A DNA stretch of 64,000 bases, taken from an uncultured Oscillospiraceae bacterium. Its GTDB lineage: Bacteria > Bacillota > Clostridia > Oscillospirales > Oscillospiraceae. Location of the stretch: positions 1 to 64,000 of the forward strand of contig CAKUAS010000006.1 in assembly GCA_934636655.1 (NCBI GenBank). Direction: 5' to 3'. The position numbers were made by a program, and so were the translations under genes. Within the stretch, counting starts at the first letter, position 1, and every line of letters begins with the position of its first letter. The notes under the pieces are model-generated. The model had not been told where the DNA came from. It searched no databases and saw nothing but the letters and a program-made list of their open reading frames with translations. This document shows, piece by piece, positions 1 to 7,920 of this stretch.

Positions 1-75
1 TCGGTAACTTAGCCCATCCACATAATATTTTCGTATACAACTGCGCTCTTCTATGCTAAGATGTTTGTAGTTCAT
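1..75 (-). CDS. IS30-family transposase, N-terminal fragment (cut by window edge)
   Basis: The first 25 codons, read on the minus strand, begin MNYKHLSIEERSCIRKYY and continue to VDGLSYR. This is the typical start of IS30-family transposases, whose first domain is a helix-turn-helix that binds the terminal repeat; the C-terminal DDE catalytic domain would lie outside the window. A strong ribosome binding site (AAAAGGAG) sits about 7 nt before the ATG. Only the start is visible, so it cannot be said whether the transposase is intact. The family call rests on the characteristic 'LSIEER..I..YY..GLSYR' pattern. Confidence 0.7.
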   Translation of the reverse strand, partial: MNYKHLSIEERSCIRKYYVDGLSYR

Positions 76-165
76 ACGGATCTCCTTTTGGTTTTTTGTT
101 TTTGTGGTAATTACATTCTACCAGAGATTCGTATGAACTTCTTTTCTTTTTTTACTGTTGCACTT
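1..165 (-). mobile_element. Left part of an IS30-like insertion sequence
   Basis: The transposase start codon at 75 is followed outward by about 90 bp of AT-rich non-coding sequence ending near TTGCACTTGATAG (150-165), which resembles the outer end of IS30-type elements. The segment TTCATACGAATCTCTGG (125-145, minus strand) partly repeats the transposase upstream region (TTCATACGGATCTCC at 71-85). The exact terminus is a guess, because the other end is not in the window. Confidence 0.4.
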
Positions 166-190
166 GATAGTATTCACCTAGCTTTAAATA

Positions 191-495
191 AAAAACCGGC
201 TTAAGGCCGGCTGAGACAAGAAAACATACGGTTTTGAAGCGATCTTTTTCGCCCCTGACGCGTCTGAGACCTTGAGAATACGTCAGTATGCTCTGCGGTC
301 TCATCCTTGCAGGAACAAAAAATCTCAGCTTCAAAACTGCGAGCACCCGAAAAGACGGAGCATGTGCGAGGTCAAGGCGCGGCGGGGAAGGCATACTTTG
401 TGTATACCAAGCCGCCGCAACGATGACATTCGTGCATGCTCCGTCTTTTCGGACGTGTGTTTTCTTATCTCAGCCGGCCTAACAGCCGGTTTTTT
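191..495. repeat. Nested inverted repeat between the IS element and the sugar-acid operon
   Basis: This 300-bp gene-free stretch is built of inverted repeats inside each other. An outer pair of about 38 bp (191-230 and 457-495) carries the hairpin CCGGC..GCCGG with T-runs facing outward, so each arm is a terminator for transcription leaving the element. Inside are GTTTTGAAGC (231-240) with its complement at 328-337, a local TGAGACC..GGTCTCA hairpin (264-303), and perfect 18-bp arms at 347-364 and 435-452. No open reading frame is convincing. It may be a small mobile repeat; its right arm lies against the otnC-like stop codon. Confidence 0.6.
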
Positions 496-1094
496 CATAT
501 TGTTTCGTATTCTGCGTCATTTTCGATCATGCATGCAATTCTGGCGCTCTCTTCGAGCTCCTCTATACCGAAAAATGCATCCATAAGACTTTTTCCGCCA
601 ACGATGGCACCATGGTTTTTGAGAAGATATGCGTCTCCCGTATCGAGGTTTTCCTTAAACGCTGTAAAAAGCTCGTCCGAACCGGGCCTGCCATATGGTA
701 TAAGTCCTATCCTGCCTATCTTCATTCCGAGATACGGCGTATAAGGTGGAATAATGTCCGTGTTCGCGGCAAACTTGCGGCACGACCACAAGACGGCATT
801 AGGGCCGTGGGTGTGTATAATTGCCTGCACGCTTTCATCGTGCTCGTAATAGTACCTGTGCAGCGTCAGCTCCTTGCTGGGTTTGAGTGAGTTGAACCGC
901 TCGCCTAAGGGCGACACCACCGCAAAATCGTCGGACGTGAGCGTACCGAAGCATGTTCCGCTGGCAGTGATGTATATTCTACCATCGTGCAGGAAGCTGA
1001 GGTTCGCCGACGAACCGGAGGTCTTCCCGCGCTCGAACAGGCTGTGGGCTATCCACACCGCGTCTTTGAGCTTTTGCTCAAGCGTCATACTCAT
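495..1094 (-). CDS. Class II aldolase/adducin family protein, OtnC-like 3-oxo-tetronate 4-phosphate decarboxylase
   Basis: A 199-residue class II aldolase. The zinc ligands expected for the fold are visible: His94 and His96 in IIHTHGP, and His161 in LKNHGAIVGG; Glu75 in KPSKE matches the catalytic acid region. The segment SGTCFGTLTSDDFAVV resembles OtnC rather than fuculose-phosphate aldolase. Known OtnC enzymes decarboxylate 3-oxo-tetronate 4-phosphate to dihydroxyacetone phosphate and CO2. The gene overlaps the kinase gene upstream by 4 bp (ATGA), so the two are translationally coupled; an alternative ATG at 1088 has better spacing from GAGG. It is the last gene of the operon. The specificity assignment is from family and neighbour, not proven. 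Confidence 0.85.
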   Translation of the reverse strand: MSMTLEQKLKDAVWIAHSLFERGKTSGSSANLSFLHDGRIYITASGTCFGTLTSDDFAVVSPLGERFNSLKPSKELTLHRYYYEHDESVQAIIHTHGPNAVLWSCRKFAANTDIIPPYTPYLGMKIGRIGLIPYGRPGSDELFTAFKENLDTGDAYLLKNHGAIVGGKSLMDAFFGIEELEESARIACMIENDAEYETI

Positions 1095-2359
1095 ATTCCT
1101 CGCCTGCCCTTCGTAGTCATTTCAAGAGCAGCGCGGAAGAAATCCTCCTTGCCGAAGTTGCCGGACTTGAGAACGAGACGCAGCTCCGGCTTTTTCACGG
1201 GCATCATGACCGGAACTCCGGGCGCAACACTCTCGCCGATAAGATATGCACCAAAGTCGAGAGCCTTTGCAACAGCACCGGATGTCTCTCCACCCGCGAC
1301 AATGATCTGCGTATAGCCGTCCTTTTCAGCCATAAGTGCAAGCTCGGAGATGAGCTTTTCAAGCGCTGCTGAGACCTGTGGACGGAGAGCATCGGGTATG
1401 CGGGATATCTCCTGTGCACTCTCGGAGCTGTAAAGCAGCACTCCGTCACGTCCTGCAACCTCTTCCCACAGCAATACACTGCTCTGGGTTCCGTCAATTA
1501 CTTTCATGGGATCGATCTTTATCGCCGAATGATCCGCTTTATAGTCGGTTATCTGCCTCAGCGTCATGCTTGAGCAGCTTCCGGCAAGCAGAATACTCTT
1601 CCCCGCCGCGGTGCAGCTCACATTATCGGCAAGCGCTCTTTTGCAGTCGGGATTGACCGCCGCGAGCAGACCAGAACCTCCGCTGAGTATCTTAACGCCG
1701 CCAAAAAGCGAATAGATGAGCTCATTGTGCTCCTGCTCGAAGTAATCGGGAATGATGTAAAAGTGTTCCGACTGCGTTGAAAAGCGCTCCAGCATCGACT
1801 CAACGTGCTCTTGTCCGGCGAGCATATCCTCTATCGTTACAACATGGCAGGGATATTTGCTCTGCTCACGCATGAGCTCGGATATATCCGAGGCCCACAT
1901 CGGATTTACCGGATGATCCTTCATGTGCGTAAGGTGCAGCGGCACGCCGCCGACAAACAGTCGCCCGTTTTTTACCGTTCTTCCATTCACGGGCAGAGCC
2001 GGACACAGGATAGTGTATTTTTCGCCGAGCTCGGAGAACGCCGCATCCATAACGGGGCCTATGTTGCCCTCACGAGTGGAATCAAACGTCGAGCAGTACT
2101 TGTAATAAAGCTGCTTTGCACCGACGGCCAGCAGCCATCGGAATGCCTCGGTACAGTCGCGCACTGCCTCCGCGGCGGGTGTTGACCGGCATTTTAGCGC
2201 TATGACCACCGCATCGCAGTCCGCGATCTCGGTGCTGTCCTTCGGCAGGCCGGTGCACATTGTGACCCTTAGCCCGGCAGAGCGGAGAAACGATGCCGCA
2301 TCACTTGCACCGGTGAAATCATCCGCGACGCAGCCCAACAGAATATTGCTTTTCTTCAT
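1091..2359 (-). CDS. Four-carbon acid sugar kinase (DUF1537), OtnK-like 3-oxo-tetronate kinase
   Basis: A 422-residue protein matching the two-domain DUF1537/OtnK kinases. Visible signatures are VADDFTGASD (residues 11-20), KYCSTFDS (87-94) followed by EGNIGPV, and the C-terminal nucleotide-binding GGETSGAV (about 356). Known OtnK enzymes phosphorylate 3-oxo-tetronate at O4 with ATP in the cytoplasm, giving the substrate of the OtnC-type decarboxylase encoded just downstream. Strand, overlap and pairing with an aldolase fit this step exactly. A hairpin terminator lies between this gene and dctP, so kinase and aldolase levels may be set below that of the binding protein. Confidence 0.88.
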   Translation of the reverse strand: MKKSNILLGCVADDFTGASDAASFLRSAGLRVTMCTGLPKDSTEIADCDAVVIALKCRSTPAAEAVRDCTEAFRWLLAVGAKQLYYKYCSTFDSTREGNIGPVMDAAFSELGEKYTILCPALPVNGRTVKNGRLFVGGVPLHLTHMKDHPVNPMWASDISELMREQSKYPCHVVTIEDMLAGQEHVESMLERFSTQSEHFYIIPDYFEQEHNELIYSLFGGVKILSGGSGLLAAVNPDCKRALADNVSCTAAGKSILLAGSCSSMTLRQITDYKADHSAIKIDPMKVIDGTQSSVLLWEEVAGRDGVLLYSSESAQEISRIPDALRPQVSAALEKLISELALMAEKDGYTQIIVAGGETSGAVAKALDFGAYLIGESVAPGVPVMMPVKKPELRLVLKSGNFGKEDFFRAALEMTTKGRRGI

Positions 2360-2374
2360 TGCATTGTGCTCCTT

Positions 2375-2410
2375 AAAAAATAGGATAAGGATTTTGTCCT
2401 TATCCTATTT
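2375..2410 (-). terminator. Intrinsic terminator or attenuator between dctP and the kinase gene
   Basis: A perfect 14-bp stem (2378-2391 with 2397-2410) and a 5-nt loop are followed on the minus strand by TTTTTT. It lies within the operon, so partial read-through would lower kinase/aldolase expression relative to the transporter binding protein, as is common for such genes. Confidence 0.8.
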
Positions 2411-2418
2411 CATATTAA

Positions 2419-3432
2419 TTATCCTCTTGCCTTATCAATGAGGTCAAGAACGGGCTTAATGGTATCGTTGCCCTCGTACATGCTTGCGGTCGCAGCTCTG
2501 AACTCGGTGAGGTCGGGACGGATAATGGTGACACCCATTTCTTCCATCTTGTCAAGAGTTTTTGCTTCCTCGCTTGCAACGACGGTGCGGCTCTTTTCGG
2601 TGATCTCACGGCCTACCTCGAGAATGATCTTCTGGAGCTCTTCGGGGAAGGACTGGAAGGTCTCCTCATTGAAAAACAGCGAGCCTTCGTAGGGAACATG
2701 CTCGGTCATGATCGCATAGGGTGCGACTTCGTAGAAGTTCATATTCATGGTCAGCATAATATCGTTTTCCTGACCCTGAACGACATTATTCTGGATGGAG
2801 GTGTAGACCTCAGACAGTGCCATGGGAACGGGCGCAGTCCCGAAGCACTCCCAGACCTTCATATAGGTAGTGATGGTCGGAACGCGGATCTTGAGGCCCT
2901 TGAGGTCATTAAGATTGTTTACAGCCTTGGTGCAGCTAAGGTTGCGGTTAAGTCCGTCAAGAACTGTGACCATGCGGATGTTTGCCTTTTCGGCTACGAG
3001 CTCCGCGCACTCGTCAAAGTACTCGTCCCAGAACTTGTCGCGGTGTTCATCGTTATCATAGAGATAGGGCATGCCCCAGACGTCGAAGAGGGGGTTAACT
3101 TCGCCCAGAGAGCTGAAGCCGTCCATAACTATATCGACGGTGCCGAGTTCAAGCCCCTCAAGGGCATCGACGAGGCCGCCGAGCTGGCCGGATGCAAACA
3201 CTTCACCGGTTACCTTTCCTCCGGTGCGTTCGCTGACCTTGTCCAAAAATTCCTGAGCGAGAACAGTCATGTAATAGTCGGAAGTTTCTGTCGTTGCGAG
3301 CTTCCAGTGATAGCTGTAATCACCTTCCGCCTTCTGATCGCCATTGTCCTTGCCGTCGCCGCAGCCGGTGCAGAGGCTGAGCATAAGCACAATAGCGAGG
3401 GCAAATGCTGCGAATTTTCTTAGATTCTTCAT
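2419..3432 (-). CDS. TRAP transporter substrate-binding lipoprotein, DctP family
   Basis: A 337-residue extracytoplasmic solute-binding protein. It begins with a lipoprotein signal: a charged n-region (MKNLRKF), a hydrophobic stretch and the lipobox LCTGC, so the mature protein starts at Cys24. The DctP fold is evident from conserved blocks such as WEVWGMPYLY-like VWGMPYLYDN, LKGLKIRVP, and ALSEVYTSIQNNVVQGQEND, which holds the residues around the substrate carboxylate-binding Arg (KIRVP). TRAP systems take up small organic acids using a sodium gradient. It works with the DctM and DctQ proteins encoded upstream. Neighbouring OtnK/OtnC-like genes suggest a four-carbon hydroxy or amino-hydroxy acid as ligand (inference). 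Confidence 0.93.
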   Translation of the reverse strand: MKNLRKFAAFALAIVLMLSLCTGCGDGKDNGDQKAEGDYSYHWKLATTETSDYYMTVLAQEFLDKVSERTGGKVTGEVFASGQLGGLVDALEGLELGTVDIVMDGFSSLGEVNPLFDVWGMPYLYDNDEHRDKFWDEYFDECAELVAEKANIRMVTVLDGLNRNLSCTKAVNNLNDLKGLKIRVPTITTYMKVWECFGTAPVPMALSEVYTSIQNNVVQGQENDIMLTMNMNFYEVAPYAIMTEHVPYEGSLFFNEETFQSFPEELQKIILEVGREITEKSRTVVASEEAKTLDKMEEMGVTIIRPDLTEFRAATASMYEGNDTIKPVLDLIDKARG

Positions 3433-3475
3433 TTTTTCCTCCTGTTTTTAATTTTCTTTTTCATCCAAAACCCAC

Positions 3476-4762
3476 TCAGGCAAGCAGACGCGGCAGCCAG
3501 AGTGAAAGCTCTTCCACATAGGTTATTATCATAAGGCCGACAAAGTTTGCCGCCAGAAACGGCAGGCTCGCCTTGAATTGCTTTTCAAACGGTATATCCG
3601 CAATGGCCGCGGCTATATACTGGTTTTCGCCGACGGGCGGAGTAGTTAGGCCCAGAGCAAGGTTTACGACCATGATAATGCCGAAGTGCACGGGGTCAAC
3701 GCCGAGAGCAAGCGCCTGCGGAAGCAATATCGGCGTTACGATAAGGATACCTGCGACCGATTCAATGAAGCAGCCTATAAACAGGAATATAAGGTTACAT
3801 ATCAGCAGGAACATGAACTTGTTTCCGGCGATACTGCCGACCGCACTGCCGAGCAGCGAGGACACGCCGTTTGCCGTCAGCAACCAGCTGAACGCACCGG
3901 ATGCCGACACAATTATGAGCACCATAACGGTGTTGGTCAGCGCCCCGCCCAGGATGCCGCCGATATTTGTGCTGTCGACCTCCTTATACCAGAAGCGGGC
4001 AACAAGATAACCGTAGACACAGGCAACGGCTCCCGCCTCGGTCGGGGAGAAGAAACCTCCGTAAATACCGCCGAGGAGAATAACCGGCACCAGCAGTGCG
4101 GGGATCGCATCGACAAAACTCAGCCACAGCTCCTTGAGTGAGAAATCCGTGGTCTGCTCTATGTGGCGCTTTCCGGCCTCGCCGCGTGCCGTTATCATAA
4201 ATATGATGGCAAGCAGTATACCGGGAACTATTCCGGCAACAAACAGATCGCCTATCGATGTGTTAGAGCAAACGCCGTACATTATCATCGTTATGCTCGG
4301 CGGGATTATAACACCGAGGCCGCCGGCAACAGCCGTAAGACCGGCAACGAAATCCGCAGGATAGCCCTTTTTCTTCATGTCGGGGATGAGCGTCGAGCCT
4401 ATCGCCGCGCAGGTCGCGGCAGCGGAGCCCGAAAGAGCGCCGAAGAACGCACATGCAACGATGACGACGTGGGCAAGACCGCCCTTCATCCAGCCGACGA
4501 GCGCGTTTGCAAATCTTACGATACGCCGCGACATTCCGCCGACCTCCATAAGCTTACCCGCCAGCATGAAAAACGGTATTGCCATCATCGTGAACGAATC
4601 GACGGCAACGAACATGCGCTGTGCAAACGTTGCGACCGGCATTCCGCTCAGAAGCATCACGGCCGCCGTAGGCAGTCCGATGCAGACTATGAGAGGCGCA
4701 CCCAGGAAAAGCAGGACCAGCAGCAATCCGAACAGAACTATTGTTGTTACTAACGGAGTCAT
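3476..4762 (-). CDS. TRAP transporter large permease subunit, DctM family
   Basis: A 428-residue polytopic membrane protein with about 12 hydrophobic segments. Family blocks include MAIPFFMLAGKLM near residues 60-72, GALSGSAAATCAAIG (about 108-122) and the later SPTEAGAVACVYG, where DctM proteins carry their sodium/substrate-site motifs. It forms the transport channel of the tripartite system in the cell membrane. It overlaps the small subunit gene upstream by 4 bp and is 43 bp from dctP downstream, a standard Q-M-P order on this strand. Confidence 0.95.
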   Translation of the reverse strand: MTPLVTTIVLFGLLLVLLFLGAPLIVCIGLPTAAVMLLSGMPVATFAQRMFVAVDSFTMMAIPFFMLAGKLMEVGGMSRRIVRFANALVGWMKGGLAHVVIVACAFFGALSGSAAATCAAIGSTLIPDMKKKGYPADFVAGLTAVAGGLGVIIPPSITMIMYGVCSNTSIGDLFVAGIVPGILLAIIFMITARGEAGKRHIEQTTDFSLKELWLSFVDAIPALLVPVILLGGIYGGFFSPTEAGAVACVYGYLVARFWYKEVDSTNIGGILGGALTNTVMVLIIVSASGAFSWLLTANGVSSLLGSAVGSIAGNKFMFLLICNLIFLFIGCFIESVAGILIVTPILLPQALALGVDPVHFGIIMVVNLALGLTTPPVGENQYIAAAIADIPFEKQFKASLPFLAANFVGLMIITYVEELSLWLPRLLA

Positions 4763-5253
4763 TTGATCTCCTCCTTTCCGTTTGCGCCGTCCTTGTGAAG
4801 TCTTGCAATATCAACTATTTGCTTTGCCGAGAATATCACGCACAGCACGCCGCTGAGCGCAAGCGCCGCGACTACTGCGGCATACGGCATCTGCGTTACG
4901 TTGTACACCTGGTGCTTTTTGATCGTCAGCATCATATAAAGAGCCGATGAATAAAGCAGGTATCCGAACGTAACGGCCAGCAGTGCCATGTCTATGATGT
5001 TTATGACCTTCTGTGCACCGGGCTTGAAGTATTTGTTCACAAAAAACTCTACCCTTATAAGCCCGCCGTTTTTGAAAGCATAACTCGCTCCGGCAAACGT
5101 GACCCAGATCATCGTCCAGCGCGCGACTTCTTCAGGCCACGACAGCGGATTCCCGAAATAACGGAATATGACCTGAAGCACAACGACCAGGACCATAAGT
5201 ATCAGGACCACACCGCCGAGCCACAATTCAAATTTCTGAATTTTACTTTTCAT
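4759..5253 (-). CDS. TRAP transporter small permease subunit, DctQ family
   Basis: About 164 residues with four predicted membrane helices; WPEEVARWTMIWVTFAGASY (about 45-64) is the classic DctQ signature around helix 2. The start was placed at MKSKIQKF (5253), since GGAGG lies 6 nt upstream; the longer reading from 5277 has no ribosome binding site and would overlap the aminotransferase gene. DctQ pairs with DctM to form the membrane part of the transporter. It lies immediately after the aminotransferase gene in the same transcript. Confidence 0.93.
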   Translation of the reverse strand: MKSKIQKFELWLGGVVLILMVLVVVLQVIFRYFGNPLSWPEEVARWTMIWVTFAGASYAFKNGGLIRVEFFVNKYFKPGAQKVINIIDMALLAVTFGYLLYSSALYMMLTIKKHQVYNVTQMPYAAVVAALALSGVLCVIFSAKQIVDIARLHKDGANGKEEIK

Positions 5254-5269
5254 ACTCTGCCTCCGATGC

Positions 5270-6607
5270 TCAGGCACCTGTCACGGAAATAATTGCTTCC
5301 CTTAGTATCGCAACGGCAACATCCATTTCTTCGGGCGTCATTGTCAGCGCAGGGGATATCTGAAGCGCGTCACCAATGATTCCGTCTGCCGTTCCCGTAA
5401 CGCCGGACAGCACCAACAGCCCCTTATCAAGGCAGTATGCCGCGATCTTTCCGGCAATACCGAGTTTTGGATCAAAGGGTGCCTTACTCTCGCGATCGGA
5501 AACGAGTTCAACGCCTGCAAGCATTCCTATACCGCGGATATCGCCGACAGCCGGGATATCACCCAGGGCGTCCTTGAGCTTTTTTAGAAGCGCCTCTCCG
5601 TTTTTGGCGGACATACCCACGACGTCGTTTTCTATTATGTACTTAACGACTGCGTTAGCGCCCGCCGTGGCTATGGGCATTCCGGCAAATGTATAGCTGT
5701 GCTCAAGTATGCCGGAGCCGTTTGCTATCGCATCTACGACCTTCTTGCGAGCAATGACTGCGCCGATGGGAACGTAGCCGCCGCCGAGTCCCTTTGCAAT
5801 AGAGATAAGATCGGGTACTACGCCGAAGTGATCGACGGCAAAGTTTTTGCCGGTTCTGCCAAGCCCCGTTATGACTTCGTCACAGCACATGAGCACATCA
5901 TATTTATCGCATATCTCTCGGATGCGCTTCATGTACTCGACCGGAGGCACCGTCGCAGTTGCGGTCGTTCCGGTAACAGGTTCAAGCACGAACGCCGCCA
6001 CGGACTCCGCGCCCTCATATTTTATCACTCTCTCAAGCTCCTCGGCACAGGGAACACTGCAATTGCATCTTTCAAGGCCGTAAGGACATCTGTAGCAATT
6101 GCACTGAGCGATGTGCGGCATGTGCAGCAGCAGATTTTCGTATCTGCTGCGCCACGACGGACGTCCGCCAAGCGACAGTGTACCAAATGTATTGCCATGA
6201 TAACTCTGCCATCTGGAAATGATCTTGTACTTGCTCGGACGGCCCATTTCTATCTGGTATTGCCGAGCGATCTTTGCCATAGATTCAACGGCTTCGGAAC
6301 CGCCGCTGCAGAAGAACACTCTCTCCATACCCTTCGGAGCGAGTTTTATGATATTAGAGGCAAGCTCTTCTCGCGCCTGACTGGTAAACGCACCGCCGTT
6401 GAGGTAGGTCACCTCGTAGGCCTGCTTTGCTATTGCGTCGCAGACCTCCTTAACGCCGTTTCCGATGTTCGTCACCGCAAGTCCGGCGCCGAAGTCCATG
6501 TAGCGGCGGCCATCCTCGTCGTACAAATAGACCCCCTCGGCATGGGTGATCTTTTTGTAGGTCTTGGACAGCGATTTCGTGAATACATTGCTGCTGTTCT
6601 GTTCCAT
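5270..6607 (-). CDS. Class III pyridoxal-phosphate aminotransferase
   Basis: A 445-residue fold-type I class III aminotransferase. The PLP phosphate site is SGGSEA (101-106), the ring-binding Asp is Asp243 in CCDEV, and the Schiff-base lysine is Lys272 in SIAKGLGGGYVPIGAV. An unusual cysteine-rich insert at 169-187 (C169, C171, C174, C181, C183, C187) resembles those in some Firmicute relatives and could bind a metal. Class III enzymes usually move omega- or beta-amino groups. It is the first gene after gntR and is co-directional with the transporter, kinase and aldolase, so it probably converts the imported amino compound to the oxo acid used by the kinase (inference). The substrate is unknown. 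Confidence 0.9.
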   Translation of the reverse strand: MEQNSSNVFTKSLSKTYKKITHAEGVYLYDEDGRRYMDFGAGLAVTNIGNGVKEVCDAIAKQAYEVTYLNGGAFTSQAREELASNIIKLAPKGMERVFFCSGGSEAVESMAKIARQYQIEMGRPSKYKIISRWQSYHGNTFGTLSLGGRPSWRSRYENLLLHMPHIAQCNCYRCPYGLERCNCSVPCAEELERVIKYEGAESVAAFVLEPVTGTTATATVPPVEYMKRIREICDKYDVLMCCDEVITGLGRTGKNFAVDHFGVVPDLISIAKGLGGGYVPIGAVIARKKVVDAIANGSGILEHSYTFAGMPIATAGANAVVKYIIENDVVGMSAKNGEALLKKLKDALGDIPAVGDIRGIGMLAGVELVSDRESKAPFDPKLGIAGKIAAYCLDKGLLVLSGVTGTADGIIGDALQISPALTMTPEEMDVAVAILREAIISVTGA

Positions 6608-6677
6608 CCGATTTCTCCTTTTTTATATAATTTTCGCTTCACTGAAATTTAAAATCTGAAATTTTAGTTTATAATAT

Positions 6678-6724
6678 CAAAAAGCCCTCACTTTTGCAAT
6701 ACACATTCTAAACAAAAGTGAGGG
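6678..6724 (-). terminator. Terminator of the gntR gene
   Basis: On the minus strand a 12-bp stem CCCTCACTTTTG / CAAAAGTGAGGG (6713-6724 with 6685-6696) and a 16-nt loop are followed by CTTTTTG. It separates gntR from the operon. Downstream of it (6620-6665) the motif AAATTTCAG occurs twice, which could be part of the operon control region; no clear -35/-10 pair was found there. Confidence 0.75.
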
Positions 6725-6775
6725 TAAGAGTATGTAAAAACTCAACAAATATGTGATTTTAATGGCAAAGCGCGT

Positions 6776-7492
6776 TCAAAAAATGACTTCCTGCTCTTCA
6801 ATCGCCTCAAAGTTTTTGAGAATATCGTCCTTTGTGCCAGAAATATCCTCGCGAATCCCCTCGAGTGCACGCGTTTCATCTCCGCGCTCTATCGCCTCGG
6901 CGATGGCTATATGGACCATAACCTCGTTCCTTGCGATTTCAAGTGCATTATCTCTCTTCGTACAGAAATTAATGTGCCGTACGGTTATCTGGCGCGTAAG
7001 CAGCATAACGTTTCGGATCTCGTTATATATTATATCCGGGCACTGCTCCCATAGATACGCGTGGAATTTCTGCTGAATATCGTCGGCAATCCGCATTTTA
7101 TCGGCCAATGATTCGGTGCTCAAATTCTCAAGGCTTTCCCTGAATGCGCATATAAACTGTCTCATGTCCAACGCCGCTGCGTTTTTTATAGCCCTTTTTA
7201 TAACGACGACTTCAAGCGCCTCACGGAAGTCAAACAGCGCTTCGATCTCCTCTTTGGAATACTTGCGCACATAGCTGCCGCTTCGCTGAAGTATCGTCAC
7301 ATATCCTTCTTTTTCAAGCGTTTTGAGCGAATTTGTGACCGGTGTTCTGCTGACCTTCAGCTCTGCCGCGATCTGATCCACGTCAAGCTTTTGACCGGGA
7401 TGGTAGCGGCTCGAAACTATCCTGTCTCTGATTTCCTCATAAACAAGGTCGTTTAAGCTTTTGTACTCTATCATGTTGTTTTGCTGCTCCAT
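6776..7492 (-). CDS. GntR family transcriptional regulator (FadR/FCD subfamily)
   Basis: A 238-residue regulator. Residues 10-75 form the winged helix (LVYEEIRDRIVSSRYHPGQ, then LKVSRTPVTNSLKTLEKEGY with the recognition helix). The C-terminal all-helical FCD ligand domain follows, with Asp/His positions (HAYLWEQCP, HINFCTKRDN, HIAIAEAIERGD) that bind a metal in this family. Ligands are typically small carboxylates, so it is the likely regulator of the adjoining sugar-acid operon. A TTGACA promoter and a 16-bp palindrome overlap its start codon, suggesting autorepression. It ends in its own terminator. Confidence 0.92.
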   Translation of the reverse strand: MEQQNNMIEYKSLNDLVYEEIRDRIVSSRYHPGQKLDVDQIAAELKVSRTPVTNSLKTLEKEGYVTILQRSGSYVRKYSKEEIEALFDFREALEVVVIKRAIKNAAALDMRQFICAFRESLENLSTESLADKMRIADDIQQKFHAYLWEQCPDIIYNEIRNVMLLTRQITVRHINFCTKRDNALEIARNEVMVHIAIAEAIERGDETRALEGIREDISGTKDDILKNFEAIEEQEVIF

Positions 7493-7538
7493 CTAAAACT
7501 TTAGATATTACAGTAGCATTATTTTTCTCAATTGTCAA
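7491..7538 (-). promoter_or_regulatory. Promoter and palindromic operator of gntR
   Basis: On the minus strand TTGACA (7533-7538) and TACTGT (7510-7515) are 17 bp apart. A perfect 16-bp palindrome ATCTAAAACTTTAGAT (7491-7506) lies just downstream and includes the first bases of the start codon. Its place fits a repressor site used by the GntR protein itself (inference). Confidence 0.6.
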
Positions 7539-7687
7539 GATTCGCTCAGCACAACTGATGTTTACGGTCATTGCACAGAGGAAATGAAAAAAGCAAGTGC
7601 AAATCGAATGGAAAGTTACATGAAAGTTGTTATGAACCAATAAAAAAGCAGCCTCGAAGTAATCGAAAAGCTGCTATGTTTTAGCCC

Positions 7688-7707
7688 CGTTAGGGTACGT
7701 TAGGGTA
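7688..7707. repeat. Tandem decamer CGTTAGGGTA x2 beyond the tRNA-Val terminator
   Basis: Two exact adjacent copies of CGTTAGGGTA lie in the 290-bp gene-free region between gntR and the tRNA gene. A weak hairpin AGCAGC..GCTGCT (7646-7675) lies next to it. Nothing else recognisable is seen in 7540-7757. Sequence next to a tRNA 3' end often marks old integration events, but no integrase remnant could be shown. Confidence 0.45.
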
Positions 7708-7757
7708 CGCCTCAGATTTTTGATAACTTTTCAGGGCGAAAAGTGGGCAAAAACAAA

Positions 7758-7785
7758 AGAAACTGCACTAAAAAGTGCAGTTTCT
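7758..7785 (-). terminator. Terminator of tRNA-Val
   Basis: A perfect 12-bp stem AGAAACTGCACT / AGTGCAGTTTCT with a 4-nt loop lies directly after the encoded CCA end of the tRNA. On the minus strand it is followed by TTTGTTTTTG. Confidence 0.85.
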
Positions 7786-7786
7786 G

Positions 7787-7862
7787 TGGTGGACGATACA
7801 AGACTCGAACTTGTGACCTCCCGCACGTCAAGCGGATGCGCTACCAGCTGCGCCAATCGTCC
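7787..7862 (-). tRNA. tRNA-Val (anticodon GAC)
   Basis: A 76-nt cloverleaf on the minus strand: acceptor GGACGAT / ATCGTCC, D-stem GCGC, anticodon stem TCCGC / GCGGG with loop TTGACGT (anticodon GAC), T-stem ACAAG / CTTGT with loop TTCGAGT, discriminator A and encoded CCA. All stems pair, with one wobble pair in the anticodon stem. It is a lone tRNA gene followed by its own terminator. Confidence 0.95.
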
Positions 7863-7920
7863 GTTTTTCATCGGCAACGGTTATTCTACCTGATGCCGAT
7901 GAATTTGTCAACAGTTTTTT

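Noticed and set aside
7540..7757. Integrase remnant near tRNA-Val
   Set aside because: No catalytic motif (R..HxxR..Y) could be found in any frame.
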